This document shows positions 18,125 to 28,924 of a DNA stretch of 59,064 nt, piece by piece. Origin of the DNA: Bacteroidales bacterium. GTDB taxonomy: Bacteria; Bacteroidota; Bacteroidia; Bacteroidales; F082. The notes below the pieces were generated by a model. The model was not told where the DNA came from. It saw nothing but the letters and a program-made list of their open reading frames with translations, and searched no databases. Within the stretch, counting starts at the first letter, position 1; every line of letters starts with the position of its first letter. The translations under genes were made by a program, and so were the position numbers. The stretch lies in NCBI GenBank assembly GCA_015709215.1, contig JACCQN010000020.1, forward strand, positions 1 through 59,064. Direction: 5' to 3'.

Positions 18125-19072
18125 TCAGGCCAGCTTTTTCTTAATTTCCTGCAGCATCAGCTCCGTCATGCTGTCGAGATCAAAGGTGTCGTTCAATCCC
18201 CAGTCTTTGCGGGCTACGCTATCGTCAATGCTGGCGGGCCAGCTTTCGGCAATGGCTTGACGAAAATCGGGATTGTAAGAGATTTTAAAATCAGGGATGT
18301 GTTTTTTGATGGCAGCAGCAACTTCTTTGGGTGTAAAGCTCATTCCACCAACATTATAGCTTGACCGCAAGGATAGTTTGCCGCCATCGGTTTGCATCAG
18401 TTTAATCGTAGCATGGATGGCATCGTCCATAAACATCATCGGCAGGGCGGTGTCTTCGCTCAGGAAACACTCATACGATCTATTTCTGATAGCCTCATAA
18501 TAGATTTCAACGGCATAATCTGTGGTGCCGCCTCCGGCTTCGGTTTTGTAGCTGATGAGCCCGGGGTAGCGCAGGCTTCTGAAGTCAACGCCATAACGTT
18601 TATGGTAATATTCTCCCCAGCGTTCGCCGGCCAATTTGCTGATGCCGTAAACTGTATTAGGTTCCATCACAGTCATTTGCGGGGTATTGTGGCGCGGTGT
18701 GGTAGGGCCAAAAACAGCAATGGAGCTGGGCCAGAACAATTTTTTGGCATCCGAATCGCGCCCCAGTTCCAGTGTATTCATCAGGGATTTCATATTGATT
18801 TCCCAGGCTTGCTGCGGTATTTTTTCGGCATTGCCGGATAGAACAGCAGCCAGGTTATACACCTGCGTGATGTTGTAGCGTACGGCAAAATGTAAGAGGT
18901 TATTGTAATCCAATACATCCAGAATATGAAAAGGACCCGATTCCAAAATATCGGCCGGAGCCTGTTTGATATCTGTGGCAAACACATTGTCGTTGCCATA
19001 TAGTTTGCGCAATGCCAGCGTAAGTTCGGAACCAATTTGTCCGGAGCAACCAATAACCAGAATTTTTTCCAT
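18125..19072 (-). CDS. L-threonine 3-dehydrogenase, short-chain (NAD-dependent epimerase-like) type
   Basis: A 315-aa extended SDR enzyme. The Rossmann glycine motif GCSGQIGS is at 8-15, and the catalytic YxxxK is YGISK (142-146), with a preceding PSSIAVFG serine segment. The sequence (for example YPGLISYKTEAGGGTTDYAVE) matches the SDR-type threonine dehydrogenase that oxidises L-threonine to 2-amino-3-oxobutyrate, a type known in Bacteroidota. It is not the zinc-dependent enzyme called tdh in E. coli. A promoter with proper -33 and -7 spacing lies just upstream. Confidence 0.88.
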   Translation of the reverse strand: MEKILVIGCSGQIGSELTLALRKLYGNDNVFATDIKQAPADILESGPFHILDVLDYNNLLHFAVRYNITQVYNLAAVLSGNAEKIPQQAWEINMKSLMNTLELGRDSDAKKLFWPSSIAVFGPTTPRHNTPQMTVMEPNTVYGISKLAGERWGEYYHKRYGVDFRSLRYPGLISYKTEAGGGTTDYAVEIYYEAIRNRSYECFLSEDTALPMMFMDDAIHATIKLMQTDGGKLSLRSSYNVGGMSFTPKEVAAAIKKHIPDFKISYNPDFRQAIAESWPASIDDSVARKDWGLNDTFDLDSMTELMLQEIKKKLA

Positions 19073-19103
19073 AGTTTTGTGTTATACTTTTAACAATAAG
19101 AGG

Positions 19104-19134
19104 CAAAAGTACAGGATTTCCCGATGATAGCAAA
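19104..19134 (-). promoter_or_regulatory. Promoter of threonine dehydrogenase
   Basis: Read on the minus strand, the -33 TTTG is at 19131-19134 and the -7 TACTTTTG at 19104-19111, with a 19-base spacer. This fits the Bacteroidota consensus. The transcript would start near 19097, 25 bases before the gene. Confidence 0.7.
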
Positions 19135-19195
19135 TGCAATAAGGCCTTTAGCTCAAAATTTTGTTTCTTTGCATTGCAAAAAATACAGGACTGTC

Positions 19196-20677
19196 ATGAA
19201 TATTGACCCAGAAAGTAAACTGTTTGTTTACAATAGTTTAAGTCGGAATAAAGAATTATTCGAGCCGCTCAGTCCACCACACGTAGGCATGTATGTTTGC
19301 GGGCCAACCGTTTATGGTGATGCACACCTGGGGCATGCCCGCCCTGCCATCACGTTTGATCTGCTGTTTCGTTATCTGAAACACCTGGGTTACAAAGTGC
19401 GCTATGTGCGCAATATAACCGATGTGGGTCACCTGGAAAATGATGCCGATGAAGGCGAAGACAAGATCGCCAAAAAAGCCAGAGTCGAAGAACTGGAGCC
19501 TATGGAGATAGTGCAATACTATACCGTTCGTTACCACCACAATATGGATCAGCTCAATGTTTTGAGGCCATCAATTGAGCCACATGCTTCGGGGCATATC
19601 ATCGAACAGATCGAGATGGTGAAAAGCATTTTGGAGAAAGGCTTTGCCTATGAATCGCAGGGTTCGGTATATTTTGATGTGGAGAAATACAGCAAAAACC
19701 ATCATTATGGCGTGTTGTCGGGACGCAAACTTGATGAGCTAATCAGCAACACCCGCAAACTTGCCGGGCAGACAGAAAAGCGCAACAGTGCCGATTTTGC
19801 CATCTGGAAAAAAGCCGAGCCAGCCCATATCATGCGTTGGCCTTCGCCCTGGAGCGATGGTTTTCCGGGATGGCATATGGAATGCTCGGCCATGGGCTGC
19901 AAATACCTGGGCGATCAGTTCGATATTCACGGCGGTGGCATGGACCTGCTTTTCCCGCATCACGAATCGGAAATTGCACAGTCAACCATCGCCAACGGCA
20001 AAGCGCCCGTGCGTTACTGGATGCACAACAATATGATTACCATCAACGGGCAAAAGATGGGCAAGTCGCTGGGTAATGCGCTTTCGCTGAATGATTTCTT
20101 CAGCGGAAAACATGAACTACTCGCCCAGGCATACAGCCCGATGACGATTCGATTTTTCATGCTTCAGGCCCATTACCGCAGCACCCTCGACTTCTCGAAC
20201 GAAGCGCTTCAGGCAGCCGATAAAGGCCTGAAACGCTTACTAACTGCTGCTCATGAAGTGAAACAGCTACAAGCTGATGACAAGGCACCCGCACAAAACA
20301 TTGGAAAGCTCGGCGAAGAATGTTATGCCGCACTTAATGACGACCTTAACAGCCCGATCGCCATTGCCAGACTGTTTGATGCCGTGAGACTGGTTAATGC
20401 GGTAAAGGATGGCCACACACGCATCAACAAAAACGACCTGAGCCTGCTGCAGGAATTGTTTCAGGTGTTTGTTTTTGACATTTTGGGACTGGAGACTGAA
20501 ACCGGTGGAAGTGATGACTACCTACTCGATGGCCTGATGGAAACCATTATCCAGCTGCGGCAGGATGCCCGCCAGCGCAAAGACTATGCCACCAGCGACT
20601 TGATTCGCGACAAATTGGCTGCCCTGCAAATTGTGATCAAAGACGGAAAAGAAGGTACGAGTTGGGAGCGAAAATGA
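19196..20677 (+). CDS. cysS: Cysteinyl-tRNA synthetase
   Basis: A 493-aa class I synthetase charging tRNA-Cys. The HIGH-type motif is HLGH (44-47). Zinc-binding residues are in YVCGPT, ECSAMG and HHESE. The KMSKS-type loop is KMGKS (about 287-291), a common variant. The frame is open from 19124, but that region overlaps the divergent threonine dehydrogenase promoter. ATG 19196 begins the conserved N-terminus. A TTTCTTTG stretch near 19163-19170 is a near-match -7 box. Confidence 0.95.
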   Translation: MNIDPESKLFVYNSLSRNKELFEPLSPPHVGMYVCGPTVYGDAHLGHARPAITFDLLFRYLKHLGYKVRYVRNITDVGHLENDADEGEDKIAKKARVEELEPMEIVQYYTVRYHHNMDQLNVLRPSIEPHASGHIIEQIEMVKSILEKGFAYESQGSVYFDVEKYSKNHHYGVLSGRKLDELISNTRKLAGQTEKRNSADFAIWKKAEPAHIMRWPSPWSDGFPGWHMECSAMGCKYLGDQFDIHGGGMDLLFPHHESEIAQSTIANGKAPVRYWMHNNMITINGQKMGKSLGNALSLNDFFSGKHELLAQAYSPMTIRFFMLQAHYRSTLDFSNEALQAADKGLKRLLTAAHEVKQLQADDKAPAQNIGKLGEECYAALNDDLNSPIAIARLFDAVRLVNAVKDGHTRINKNDLSLLQELFQVFVFDILGLETETGGSDDYLLDGLMETIIQLRQDARQRKDYATSDLIRDKLAALQIVIKDGKEGTSWERK

Positions 20678-21097
20678 TGTTTTTGCCGAATATTTTGAAA
20701 ACCTATACTTGCTGCAATTTCAGCGACGTAAGGTGAAAATATAATACGCAACCGCTGGTTTGTAAATCAAAAAAAAACTTTGTATCTTTGACCAGAGAAA
20801 CAAACAATATGTCCCCGTAATGTATAGTAGTTTGATATTCAGTACTTTACCCCCCCATTAACCTTATTCCAGTGGTTTAGGGAGCTGGTTTCAATTCCTG
20901 TTTTTTCAATTTTCTACAATACTCAATTATTCATCACTTTATTTGCGCCGAAAAACAAGCTCGTTATAATCGGGAAAAACAATTTCATTGGGTTGAGTTG
21001 CTGCCGTTCTGTCAATTCTTTTAGGTCTGTTGGGCAGCAGCAATCACCAGCAAATAAATGTCAGGCCAATTACATTCATTCACAAAAACACAATAAA
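20678..21097. other. Intergenic region with promoter and long leader
   Basis: About 420 bases between cysS and the lipoprotein gene. It contains a well-spaced promoter (20759-20790). About 300 transcribed bases then follow before the lipoprotein ATG, including a C-run near 20854. No RNA family or ORF is recognised in the leader. Confidence 0.5.
20759..20790 (+). promoter_or_regulatory. Well-formed Bacteroidota promoter
   Basis: The -33 TTTG is at 20759-20762 and the -7 TATCTTTG at 20783-20790, with a 20-base spacer inside the 19-21 base optimum. Transcription would begin near 20797. The nearest recognisable gene starts about 300 bases downstream. Confidence 0.75.
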
Positions 21098-22090
21098 ATG
21101 AAAAAAATATCTCGTTTATGGATAATAATTCCACTCCTTGCACTGTTTGTAATCAGTTGCAATAAAGAACAAGAACCCATGACCAATCCCGTGGATCAAG
21201 CCCAGCTCGAAAAAAGCCATCAAATTATCCAACGCATTGAGGCTTTTGATTATAAGCTAAACGGCAATTTCAAATCGGGCGAAAGCATTAGTGTTGATTC
21301 GCTGGTTTGGTACACCGAAGCGTTGGAAAACTACAGCCATGCCCGTCCTGATTTAGCGTATGAGAATTTTGTGGTAAACAAAACTACTTATACTGTCACG
21401 CTAGACAATGGCAGCCTCAGCATGCAGGACGCAGCTGCTTTTTTTAGCAGTATGCAGACTGATCTTGAAACAGAACTCGCCAATCTGGATCCTACAGACG
21501 ACAAGCTAAAGCTTACCGATGTAGCCCTGGACAGCATTGAAGGCAATACCGCTTATTTAAGTGCTAGCAGGGTGTTCGGTATCAATATTGCTGTACTGTA
21601 TGACGAATTTGAAGAAGATGACGACTGGATATGGGGGGCAATCAATCACCATTATCCGCCACCAGGAAGGTGTGATGGAACCATGGTTGGTGTTTCTGAT
21701 GGTTCAGATGAGTTAGAACGCAGGCTTAATAATCCAAATTTTGCTTATGATCAGCCCTATATATTTGTTAATCTACAAACTGTTTGGGAGATAACAGGTA
21801 TAACTTGGCAGGACGAGCTCGGCAATCCAATGTTATTTTTTAAAGGTTCATGGGAACCGGATTATTCCGAGGACTACTGTATGACAAATCAGGAATTGAC
21901 TACAAACCTTGCAAACGCCCATACAATTTTGTATAGTTATGAGGGTCATGGTGGTGTGCGTCCGAGCGGCAAATATTTAAGCAATGTGGATATTGATGAT
22001 GCTTTAATTCCATGGGGATATCAAAGCTCTATTCTTCACTTATATAATGCTACATACGGAAATATGGTTTTAAGGCCTATAGATGATTAA
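21098..22090 (+). CDS. Hypothetical lipoprotein
   Basis: A 330-aa protein with a lipoprotein signal peptide: a hydrophobic stretch, then FVISC with the lipidated Cys at about residue 20, then NKEQEP. An upstream extension of the frame to 20993 lacks a signal peptide and is unlikely. The body is acidic and rich in aromatic residues (IWGAINHHYPPPGRCDG and similar) with no recognised domain. It should be outer-membrane attached after Lol sorting. It precedes a secreted T9SS protein by 50 bases but is separated from it by a hairpin. Function unknown. Confidence 0.75.
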   Translation: MKKISRLWIIIPLLALFVISCNKEQEPMTNPVDQAQLEKSHQIIQRIEAFDYKLNGNFKSGESISVDSLVWYTEALENYSHARPDLAYENFVVNKTTYTVTLDNGSLSMQDAAAFFSSMQTDLETELANLDPTDDKLKLTDVALDSIEGNTAYLSASRVFGINIAVLYDEFEEDDDWIWGAINHHYPPPGRCDGTMVGVSDGSDELERRLNNPNFAYDQPYIFVNLQTVWEITGITWQDELGNPMLFFKGSWEPDYSEDYCMTNQELTTNLANAHTILYSYEGHGGVRPSGKYLSNVDIDDALIPWGYQSSILHLYNATYGNMVLRPIDD

Positions 22091-22098
22091 TGAATTTG

Positions 22099-22123
22099 GG
22101 GTGATTCCGTGCAGGAATCACCC
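22099..22123 (+). terminator. Hairpin between lipoprotein and T9SS gene
   Basis: Perfect 10-bp stem (GGGTGATTCC at 22099-22108, GGAATCACCC at 22114-22123) with a 5-base loop, 8 bases after the lipoprotein stop. Only a short T-run follows, so it may act as a partial terminator or RNA stabiliser between the two genes. Confidence 0.65.
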
Positions 22124-22140
22124 TGCTTTAAATCTCACGT

Positions 22141-23604
22141 ATGAAAGTAGTTAGCAGCATTATTTTTGTTTATTTATTATCTATAAACCTTTTAGCTCAG
22201 CAGAATACCTGGCAATACATGCTTTCAACGGTTAATGAAGAACGAAGTATCGGTATAGCTGAAGGGGATGATGGCATGATAAATGTTGGCGGTTATACAG
22301 AACAAACTAGCCAGGCAAACGAATACCAAGCATTGGTGCTTAAGCTTGATCCAAATGGCTACTTTGTTGATTCAATTCATTACAATTTTGATAATAAGAG
22401 TACGCTATTTGCTGATTTTCTAGAATACGATAGTAAACAATTCATTTTATTATCAACTTTTAAAGAACCTTCTGCCAATGGAAACAACGGTGGCTTTTTA
22501 GTTTCACTTTTGGATACTGATTTAAATCTTACTGAAACTAAGGTATTTTATGCAGATACAAATTATCGGATTCTTGGGGTATATGGCGATAAATCAAGCG
22601 ATGGTCATCTCTTTTTAAGCCTTGCAATGAACCTTACAGGCGTTCAATTTCATTCCTATCTGATTGAAATGGATGATAACTTTAATATACTAAAGCAACG
22701 ATTATTAACTGACAATTCATCTGCCTATCAAAAACTGAGGAAAATAAGTGATTCTTCATATTGGAGTATCAATGTTTTAAACAATAAATATGAAATTTTT
22801 GATTCAGAACTAATCAAAGTAAATGACCAGAGAATACCAGAACATTTTACTTCAATTATTAGTGTGAAATGGGATTCGGATAGTAGTTTTTATGTTTTAG
22901 GTGATCATATAATAAGTGAGTCTGGTCATTCACATAATCTTGGCTTCCTTAAACAATTTCATCCGATAGACACAAGCGGTTACCTTTTCAATCACTGGCG
23001 TTTGACTGATACTGTTGATGTTCCCGCATTTTTTAATGGGATAGATTTTATAAGCAAAGATTCCATATTTATGGGTGGCACCCGTAATTTACCAATAGTG
23101 ATTGATCCCTATCATTTTCCGCAAACATCCTGGTTTGTCATCCTGCAAACCGACAGCCTGCTCAATGTGCGCTGGGAAAGGTTTTATGGCGGCAATGCCA
23201 ATTATTTGATGACCAACCTGATCGCCACCCGCGATGGCGGCTGCCTGATAGCAGGCACACGCTACGATTATATGAACGATCCTGTGCCTCAAACCGATAT
23301 CATTGTACTCAAACTTAACAGCGAAGGCTTGCTGGTTGGTAACAACGAACAGCCCGAAACCCGCATGCACGAAGCCATCATATTTCCCAATCCCGGCACG
23401 GAGGCCTTACAGGTACGCCTGGCGGTGCAACACCCCACAGCTTTGCTGGAGCTGTTTGATACCAACGGCAGGCTCGTGTTCAGCCAACAACTGCACCAAA
23501 AGGAAAACCGTATAGCTGTGGGTCATTTGCCTGCTGGCACCTACATCTACAACCTAAGCGCTGACACGGGTTTGCGGGAAAGCGGGAAATGGGTGAAATT
23601 GTAA
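22141..23604 (+). CDS. Secreted protein with type IX secretion sorting domain
   Basis: A 487-aa protein with a signal peptide (about residues 1-19, ending LLAQ). A central beta-propeller-like region has repeated GGYTEQ, DGGCLIAGT and VLKLNSEG type motifs, common in kelch-like or delta-60-type secreted proteins. The C-terminal sorting domain (about 415-487) starts with IFPNPGTEALQV and ends in GLRESGKWVKL, which marks cargo of the type IX system. It is therefore probably surface-attached or released. The natural ligand is unknown. It shows that a T9SS must be encoded elsewhere in the genome. Confidence 0.85.
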   Translation: MKVVSSIIFVYLLSINLLAQQNTWQYMLSTVNEERSIGIAEGDDGMINVGGYTEQTSQANEYQALVLKLDPNGYFVDSIHYNFDNKSTLFADFLEYDSKQFILLSTFKEPSANGNNGGFLVSLLDTDLNLTETKVFYADTNYRILGVYGDKSSDGHLFLSLAMNLTGVQFHSYLIEMDDNFNILKQRLLTDNSSAYQKLRKISDSSYWSINVLNNKYEIFDSELIKVNDQRIPEHFTSIISVKWDSDSSFYVLGDHIISESGHSHNLGFLKQFHPIDTSGYLFNHWRLTDTVDVPAFFNGIDFISKDSIFMGGTRNLPIVIDPYHFPQTSWFVILQTDSLLNVRWERFYGGNANYLMTNLIATRDGGCLIAGTRYDYMNDPVPQTDIIVLKLNSEGLLVGNNEQPETRMHEAIIFPNPGTEALQVRLAVQHPTALLELFDTNGRLVFSQQLHQKENRIAVGHLPAGTYIYNLSADTGLRESGKWVKL

Positions 23605-23724
23605 GTTGAGCTTTTAAGAAGTTTTTAGTTCAAAAAAAATAGCTGTTTTTTATTTAGCAAATAAAGTGTAAAATCTCAGGAAAATAATAGCTTTACCTAC
23701 TGAAATCTTAGCAGAAATTCCAAG

Positions 23725-24095
23725 ATGAATAAAGATATACGCTGGCAACAACGATTCATGAATTTTAAAAAAGCATTCAATCAACTACCAAAGTTTATAG
23801 CGCATAAAGAATGGAATGAAATGGGGCAGCAAGGTCTGATCAAATCTTTTGAATATACGTATGAATTAAGCTGGAAAACACTTCAGATTTATTACGAGAC
23901 AAGGGATATAGCCAGATAGCAGGCCCTGAACCGGTTATTGAGCAAAGTTTTCAGAATGGTTATATCAGCAATGGCAAGGGCTGGATGAGCATGCATCAAA
24001 GCAGAAATCTTGCAACTCATACCTACGATGAAGAAACAACAGTAGCATTAATTGAAGGAATAAGACAAGAATGTTTTATCTTCTACAAAACATAG
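23725..24095 (+). pseudogene. HEPN toxin-type gene (HI0074/HepT family), frameshifted
   Basis: The N-terminal part (23725-23919, 64 codons, ending DIAR) and the C-terminal part (in another frame, to TAG at 24093-24095) together make one HI0074-type HEPN protein of about 123 aa. The shift falls at 23903-23906, where restoring one G in the AAGGGA stretch gives ETRGYSQIAGPEPVIEQSF, as in intact relatives. The C-terminal part contains RNLATHTY, which fits the R-x4-6-H-x-Y RNase motif of HEPN toxins. So the catalytic motif is cut off from the start. Either a decayed toxin or a one-base sequencing error. Confidence 0.8.
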
Positions 24096-24143
24096 TCATT
24101 CGGTTAGAGGAAGAAAAAACTAATTCCAATAATTCATTATTTG

Positions 24144-24461
24144 ATGCGTAACGATTTGAATATTGGATTGAGCATCAATGATTTAGAAAGCATTAGAAGG
24201 GTTATCAAAAGCTTTCCTAAAATTGACGATGCAGTATTGTTTGGATCACGAGCTAAAGGAACATATTCCAATGGTTCAGATATAGATATTGCATTAAAAG
24301 GAGGCAATATTCTGCTCAATGATAGGCTGGATCTGTCAAATACCTTAGAGGAATTGCTGCTACCTTTTAAATTTGATCTAATAATATATGACCGCATTAC
24401 AGAAAGTGCCTTAATCGATCATATAAACAAAGTCGGAATCTCATTAATCCAGCCAACTTAG
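24144..24461 (+). CDS. MNT-type nucleotidyltransferase antitoxin (HI0073/MntA family)
   Basis: A 105-aa protein with the minimal nucleotidyltransferase motif GS-x10-D-x-D: LFGSRAKGTYSNGSDIDIA. A third acidic residue follows in FDLIIY. In HepT-MntA (type VII) systems, this protein AMPylates the HEPN toxin and silences it. It is 48 bases downstream of the broken HEPN gene, in the usual pair order. The antitoxin looks intact. A TTG at 24141 lies directly before the ATG used here. Confidence 0.88.
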   Translation: MRNDLNIGLSINDLESIRRVIKSFPKIDDAVLFGSRAKGTYSNGSDIDIALKGGNILLNDRLDLSNTLEELLLPFKFDLIIYDRITESALIDHINKVGISLIQPT

Positions 24462-24554
24462 TAAAAGATTAGCTGCCTCTAGATATCTGCATCTGCCACA
24501 TTGAGTACTCAAAGCGGTTTGCTTGGGAGCGGGAAGTAGGTGAATCCATAACAA

Positions 24555-24589
24555 AAAAACAGAAAACGGCCATGCTGTTTCCTGTTTTT
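24555..24589. terminator. Bidirectional terminator between mntA-like gene and mutB
   Basis: A 16-base hairpin with one mismatch and one G-T pair (24555-24570 with 24574-24589) has an A-run on the left and a T-run on the right. It sits between converging genes. Confidence 0.65.
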
Positions 24590-24605
24590 ATTTTTAATTT
24601 TTTAG

Positions 24606-26759
24606 TTATTTCCGCATTTCAATCAAAATATCAAGCAATTTTATGGCAGCTTCCGTAATTACGGTTCCGGGGCCGAAGATGGCCACGGCACCGGCATCAT
24701 ACAAGTACTGATAATCCTGATGTGGAATCACGCCACCCACGATCACCATAATGTCGTCGCGACCAAGCTTGGCGAGTTCTTCAATCACTTGCGGCACCAG
24801 TGTTTTATGTCCGGCAGCAAGGCTCGAAACGCCGAGCACATGCACATCGTTTTCGGCAGCCTGACGGGCAGCTTCGGCCGGTGTTTGGAACAGCGGTCCG
24901 ATATCCACATCAAAGCCAATGTCGGCATAGCCTGTAGCTACCACTTTGGCACCGCGGTCGTGTCCGTCCTGTCCCATTTTGGCAATCATAATACGAGGCC
25001 GGCGTCCTTCGAGGCGAGCAAACTCATCAGCCAGGGCTGTGGCTTTGGCATATTTTTCGTCTCCGCGTGTTTCGGCAGAATACACACCTGAAATGGAACG
25101 AATAACAGCTTTGTAGCGGCCAAACACTTTTTCGCAGGCCATAGATATTTCGCCCAGTGAAGCCCTTTTAGCGGCAGCATCAACAGCAAGTTCGAGCAGG
25201 TTGCCTTCGCCGGTTTTGCACGAACGGGTTATGGCTTCGAGTGCCTGTTGTACCTCTGTTTCGTTGCGCTGGCTTCGCAAAAGTTCCAGCCTCTTAATCT
25301 GAGAAAGCCTCACAGCCGTATTGTCAATATCCAGCGTTTCAATTGGATCTTCTTTATCAAGTCTGTATTTGTTGATGCCCACAATCACATCTTTATGCGA
25401 ATCGATACGGGCTTGTTTACGGGCAGCAGCCTCTTCAATACGCATCTTGGGCAGGCCGGTTTCAATAGCTTTGGCCATGCCTCCCATCTCCTCTACTTCT
25501 TCAATCAAAGCCCAAGCCTTGTGAGCTAATTCTTGTGTAAGCTTTTCAACATAATACGAACCTGCCCAGGGATCAACCACGCGACAGATTTGTGTTTCTT
25601 CCTGAAGATAGATTTGGGTATTTCGGGCAATGCGAGCCGAGAAATCAGTAGGCAGAGCAATGGCCTCGTCCAGTGCATTAGTGTGCAGCGATTGTGTATG
25701 TCCCAAAGCGGCGCCCATAGCTTCGATGCAGGTGCGGGCAACATTATTGAACGGATCCTGCTCTGTAAGGCTCCAGCCGGAGGTTTGAGTATGAGTACGC
25801 AAGGCCATGGATTTGGCATTTTTGGGATTGAATTTTTTCACGATTTTGGCCCATAGCATACGTCCGGCACGCATCTTGGCAATTTCCATAAAATGGTTCA
25901 TACCCAATGCCCAAAAGAACGATAGCCGGGGAGCAAAAGCATCAATATCCAGTCCGGCTTTTAGTCCTGTGCGGATATAATCCAGCCCGTCAGCGAGCGT
26001 ATAAGCCAGCTCGAGATCTGCTGTGGCACCGGCTTCCTGCATATGATAGCCCGAAATGGAGATGGAATTGAACTTGGGCATCTTTTGTGAGGTAAACTCG
26101 AAGATATCGGCTATGATACGCATCGAAGGCTCGGGTGGATAAATATAGGTGTTGCGCACCATAAATTCCTTTAAAATATCATTTTGTATGGTACCCGAAA
26201 GCTCTTCGAGTTTAGCTCCCTGCTCCAAAGCCGTTACGATATAAAAAGCCATCACGGGCAATACCGCTCCGTTCATCGTCATCGAAACAGACATTTTGTT
26301 GAGTGGAATCTCGTCAAACAGGATTTTCATGTCGAGCACCGAATCGATCGCCACACCTGCTTTTCCTACATCGCCCACCACACGTTCGTGATCAGAATCG
26401 TAGCCGCGGTGTGTGGCCAGGTCAAAAGCTACTGAAAGGCCTTTTTGCCCAGCTGCCAGATTACGGCGGTAAAAGGCATTGGATTCTTCTGCCGTGCTAA
26501 AGCCTGCATATTGCCGGATGGTCCATGGACGCATCACATACATACTGGCATAAGGGCCACGTAAAAAAGGTGCTATTCCGGCTGCAAATTCCAGGTGTTC
26601 CATATTTTCGAGCTCGGCAGCAGTGTAAACGGGTTTTACCATGATATGCTCGGGTGTTTCCCATTCTTCAACGATCTTGTGCGTGGCTTCCCACTTGCGC
26701 GGGTCGAGCTGTGCAGCGGGATTGGTATTGAGATTTATATTTTTGAAATTCGGTTTCAT
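24606..26759 (-). CDS. mutB: Methylmalonyl-CoA mutase large subunit
   Basis: A 717-aa adenosylcobalamin enzyme subunit that interconverts methylmalonyl-CoA and succinyl-CoA. The N-terminal TIM barrel contains [20 protein letters not shown] and [18 protein letters not shown], typical of the large subunit. The B12-binding domain near residue 600 has the DxHxxG motif as DGHDRG, whose histidine binds cobalt. It lies downstream of mutA with a 17-base gap; the two form the heterodimer. It serves propionate production or breakdown, a common Bacteroidota pathway. Confidence 0.95.
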   Translation of the reverse strand: MKPNFKNINLNTNPAAQLDPRKWEATHKIVEEWETPEHIMVKPVYTAAELENMEHLEFAAGIAPFLRGPYASMYVMRPWTIRQYAGFSTAEESNAFYRRNLAAGQKGLSVAFDLATHRGYDSDHERVVGDVGKAGVAIDSVLDMKILFDEIPLNKMSVSMTMNGAVLPVMAFYIVTALEQGAKLEELSGTIQNDILKEFMVRNTYIYPPEPSMRIIADIFEFTSQKMPKFNSISISGYHMQEAGATADLELAYTLADGLDYIRTGLKAGLDIDAFAPRLSFFWALGMNHFMEIAKMRAGRMLWAKIVKKFNPKNAKSMALRTHTQTSGWSLTEQDPFNNVARTCIEAMGAALGHTQSLHTNALDEAIALPTDFSARIARNTQIYLQEETQICRVVDPWAGSYYVEKLTQELAHKAWALIEEVEEMGGMAKAIETGLPKMRIEEAAARKQARIDSHKDVIVGINKYRLDKEDPIETLDIDNTAVRLSQIKRLELLRSQRNETEVQQALEAITRSCKTGEGNLLELAVDAAAKRASLGEISMACEKVFGRYKAVIRSISGVYSAETRGDEKYAKATALADEFARLEGRRPRIMIAKMGQDGHDRGAKVVATGYADIGFDVDIGPLFQTPAEAARQAAENDVHVLGVSSLAAGHKTLVPQVIEELAKLGRDDIMVIVGGVIPHQDYQYLYDAGAVAIFGPGTVITEAAIKLLDILIEMRK

Positions 26760-26776
26760 AAAAAGCTCCTTTCTGA

Positions 26777-28663
26777 TTAGTGTTTTTCAATGCCCAACAA
26801 CTGCTGGAATTGTTTTAAGGTTTCGAGCAGATTGCTTTTCACATGGATAAAATGTTCCATTCCGGCAGCTTTCAGCTCGTTGGCCAATGGCATAGGATTA
26901 CCTGCCAGCACCACAATTTTATTTGGATGTAATGCTTCGAAGGCTTTGCGGGCAGTATCGGTATATTCTTCGTCGGAACTGCACAAAACGATAATTTCGG
27001 CTTTGGATGCTTGAGCTGCTTCAATACCTTGTTCTATTGTTGTAAATCCGGTATTGTCCTGTATTTCATAGCCAGCACAGCCAAAGAAATTGGCAACAAA
27101 ACCTGCACGCGCTTTACGCATGGCAAGGTTGCCATAGGAGAGTATCCACACTTTAGGGCGTTTGTTTTCGCGGCTGTAATAATCAGTTTGATAGCGCAGC
27201 TTTTCGAAGGCTTGTGCACCGCGGTAGTTCACAATAGTTTCGACAATAGCGGATTCGCTGCGGCGGTCGTCGGCTTCAAAAACAGCAGAAGGAAAATCTT
27301 GTTTGAGTTGCTCGCCCAAATTAGGATACTGATTTGTTCCCAGAATGATTTCGTGGCGTGTGGCGATCTGCATATCCCTTTTTTGAGCCGTTTCTTTGAT
27401 TTGTTGCTGGATAAATCCTGCTTTTACGGCAGCCAGATATCCTCCTTTTTCCTGTATTTCCAGGAAAAGTTCCCAGGCTGCTTTGATCAGCGAATCGGTT
27501 AGCGATTCCACATAATATGATCCGGCGGCAGGATCGGCTACTTTATCGAAATAGGATTCTTCTTTGATGATCAGCTGCTGGTTGCGGGCAATACGTTCGG
27601 CAAAGGCTGTGGGAGTTTCGAATGGCACATCAAAAGGCTGCACGGTAAGCGAATCGGCACCTCCCAAAATGGCCGACATGCTGCTGGTAGTAGTGCGCAG
27701 CATATTTACATAAGGATCGTAAACACTCAGGTTGTAGGTGGTATTGGTCAGGTGCATTTTCATCTTGCCGTTATTGGCATCATTCAGTCCATAAGCATTG
27801 GTGATATTGGCCCAAAGCAAGCGGTAAGCTCTTAGCTTGGCAATCTCCATAAAATAGTTGGACCCAACGGCCAGGTTAAATTTGATGCGCGGACTTATCT
27901 CCCCAATAAACAAGCCTTTGTCGGTAAGATGCGTAAGGTATTCAGCGGCAAGTGCCAGTGTAAAAGCCAGCTCCTGAACAATGGTAGCGCCGGCATTGGT
28001 AAAAATATGGCCGTTGACACCAATTACACGTAGCAGTGGCAAATTTTTGGCGGCTTTAATCAGTTGGAATGCGGTTTCAAAATCAGCTTCTTCATTATTG
28101 TACCAAATGCCTCTGCGCAATAGCCGTGCGAGTGGGTCGAAGTTAACAGATGCATTTACGGCTTCGAGCGGGCGATTGTATTTTTTTACCAGTGTTTCAA
28201 GAATCTTAACCAGTTCAAGGTGCATGGGCGTGCTGAAAAAATTGAGTTCTGCAATATCAGCCCTGATGTTTTTGAGCAGTAGCTCTATTTCTTCTGTTGT
28301 ATAGCTTTTGTGGCATCCCAGTTCAAAACCCAGCGAATCAACGCCTTTCATCAGGATATCCAAGGCTTTTTCGTTGGTGGCTTTGATGTTGTCAACCTTC
28401 AAATCCTGACGCACCAGCCAGTTGTTGCCCTTTGTTTGGTTTCCTCTAACGAACGGAAACACATCGGGTAAAGATTTAAGCCAGGCGATGGATTTGATAT
28501 CTTCCGAGCGATAATAGGGCTTCACATCAAAACCTTCGTTGGTTTTCCAGATCAGTTTTTTAGCATAGTCGGCTCCTTTGAGATCCTTCAACAATTGCTC
28601 TTCCCATTGTTGCGTAGAAACCGGCTGAAAATCAGCAAACAGCTTTTTTCCCTGCTTCTCCAT
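26777..28663 (-). CDS. mutA: Methylmalonyl-CoA mutase small subunit
   Basis: A 628-aa protein with the same mutase fold as MutB. Its C-terminal cobalamin domain is degenerate: the usual DxHxxG is not present, consistent with the non-catalytic small subunit. Segments such as [26 protein letters not shown] (given in part) are clearly of the family. It is the first gene of the mutA-mutB pair. A -7 box is 98 bases upstream. MutA stabilises MutB and has no substrate turnover of its own (family knowledge). Confidence 0.93.
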   Translation of the reverse strand: MEKQGKKLFADFQPVSTQQWEEQLLKDLKGADYAKKLIWKTNEGFDVKPYYRSEDIKSIAWLKSLPDVFPFVRGNQTKGNNWLVRQDLKVDNIKATNEKALDILMKGVDSLGFELGCHKSYTTEEIELLLKNIRADIAELNFFSTPMHLELVKILETLVKKYNRPLEAVNASVNFDPLARLLRRGIWYNNEEADFETAFQLIKAAKNLPLLRVIGVNGHIFTNAGATIVQELAFTLALAAEYLTHLTDKGLFIGEISPRIKFNLAVGSNYFMEIAKLRAYRLLWANITNAYGLNDANNGKMKMHLTNTTYNLSVYDPYVNMLRTTTSSMSAILGGADSLTVQPFDVPFETPTAFAERIARNQQLIIKEESYFDKVADPAAGSYYVESLTDSLIKAAWELFLEIQEKGGYLAAVKAGFIQQQIKETAQKRDMQIATRHEIILGTNQYPNLGEQLKQDFPSAVFEADDRRSESAIVETIVNYRGAQAFEKLRYQTDYYSRENKRPKVWILSYGNLAMRKARAGFVANFFGCAGYEIQDNTGFTTIEQGIEAAQASKAEIIVLCSSDEEYTDTARKAFEALHPNKIVVLAGNPMPLANELKAAGMEHFIHVKSNLLETLKQFQQLLGIEKH

Positions 28664-28760
28664 AATAGTTTGTGTTAATTAATAATGAGATTAAGGCTGT
28701 CCGAAATAGTGCACTTTTGCTTTGTATCGGATTTACAAGCAATTAATCCCTATTGGAGGA

Positions 28761-28768
28761 CAAAATTA
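28761..28768 (-). promoter_or_regulatory. -7 box upstream of mutA
   Basis: Read on the minus strand this is TAATTTTG, an exact TAnnTTTG match. It gives a leader of roughly 90 bases before mutA. No properly spaced -33 TTTG was found. Confidence 0.4.
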
Positions 28769-28878
28769 CGACAAAAATTAAGAAGGGGCAGGACTGACAA
28801 CAAAATATTGTGAAAAAATTAACAGGAACAGGAATGCATTCAGAAAAACTTCCGAACATGCTTTCCGTTAAATTGTTC

Positions 28879-28886
28879 TACATTTG
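28879..28886 (+). promoter_or_regulatory. -7 box upstream of polyprenyl synthetase
   Basis: TACATTTG is an exact TAnnTTTG match. It puts the transcript start near 28893, so ATG 28925 (not 28895) is the likely translation start. Confidence 0.55.
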
Positions 28887-28924
28887 CCATCAGGTTGTTT
28901 GCAAACCTACAGAAGCGCAAAAGC

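Noticed and set aside
26777-28663. MutA as a second catalytic mutase
   Set aside because: The cobalamin-binding DxHxxG motif is absent in its C-terminal domain, as in known small subunits.
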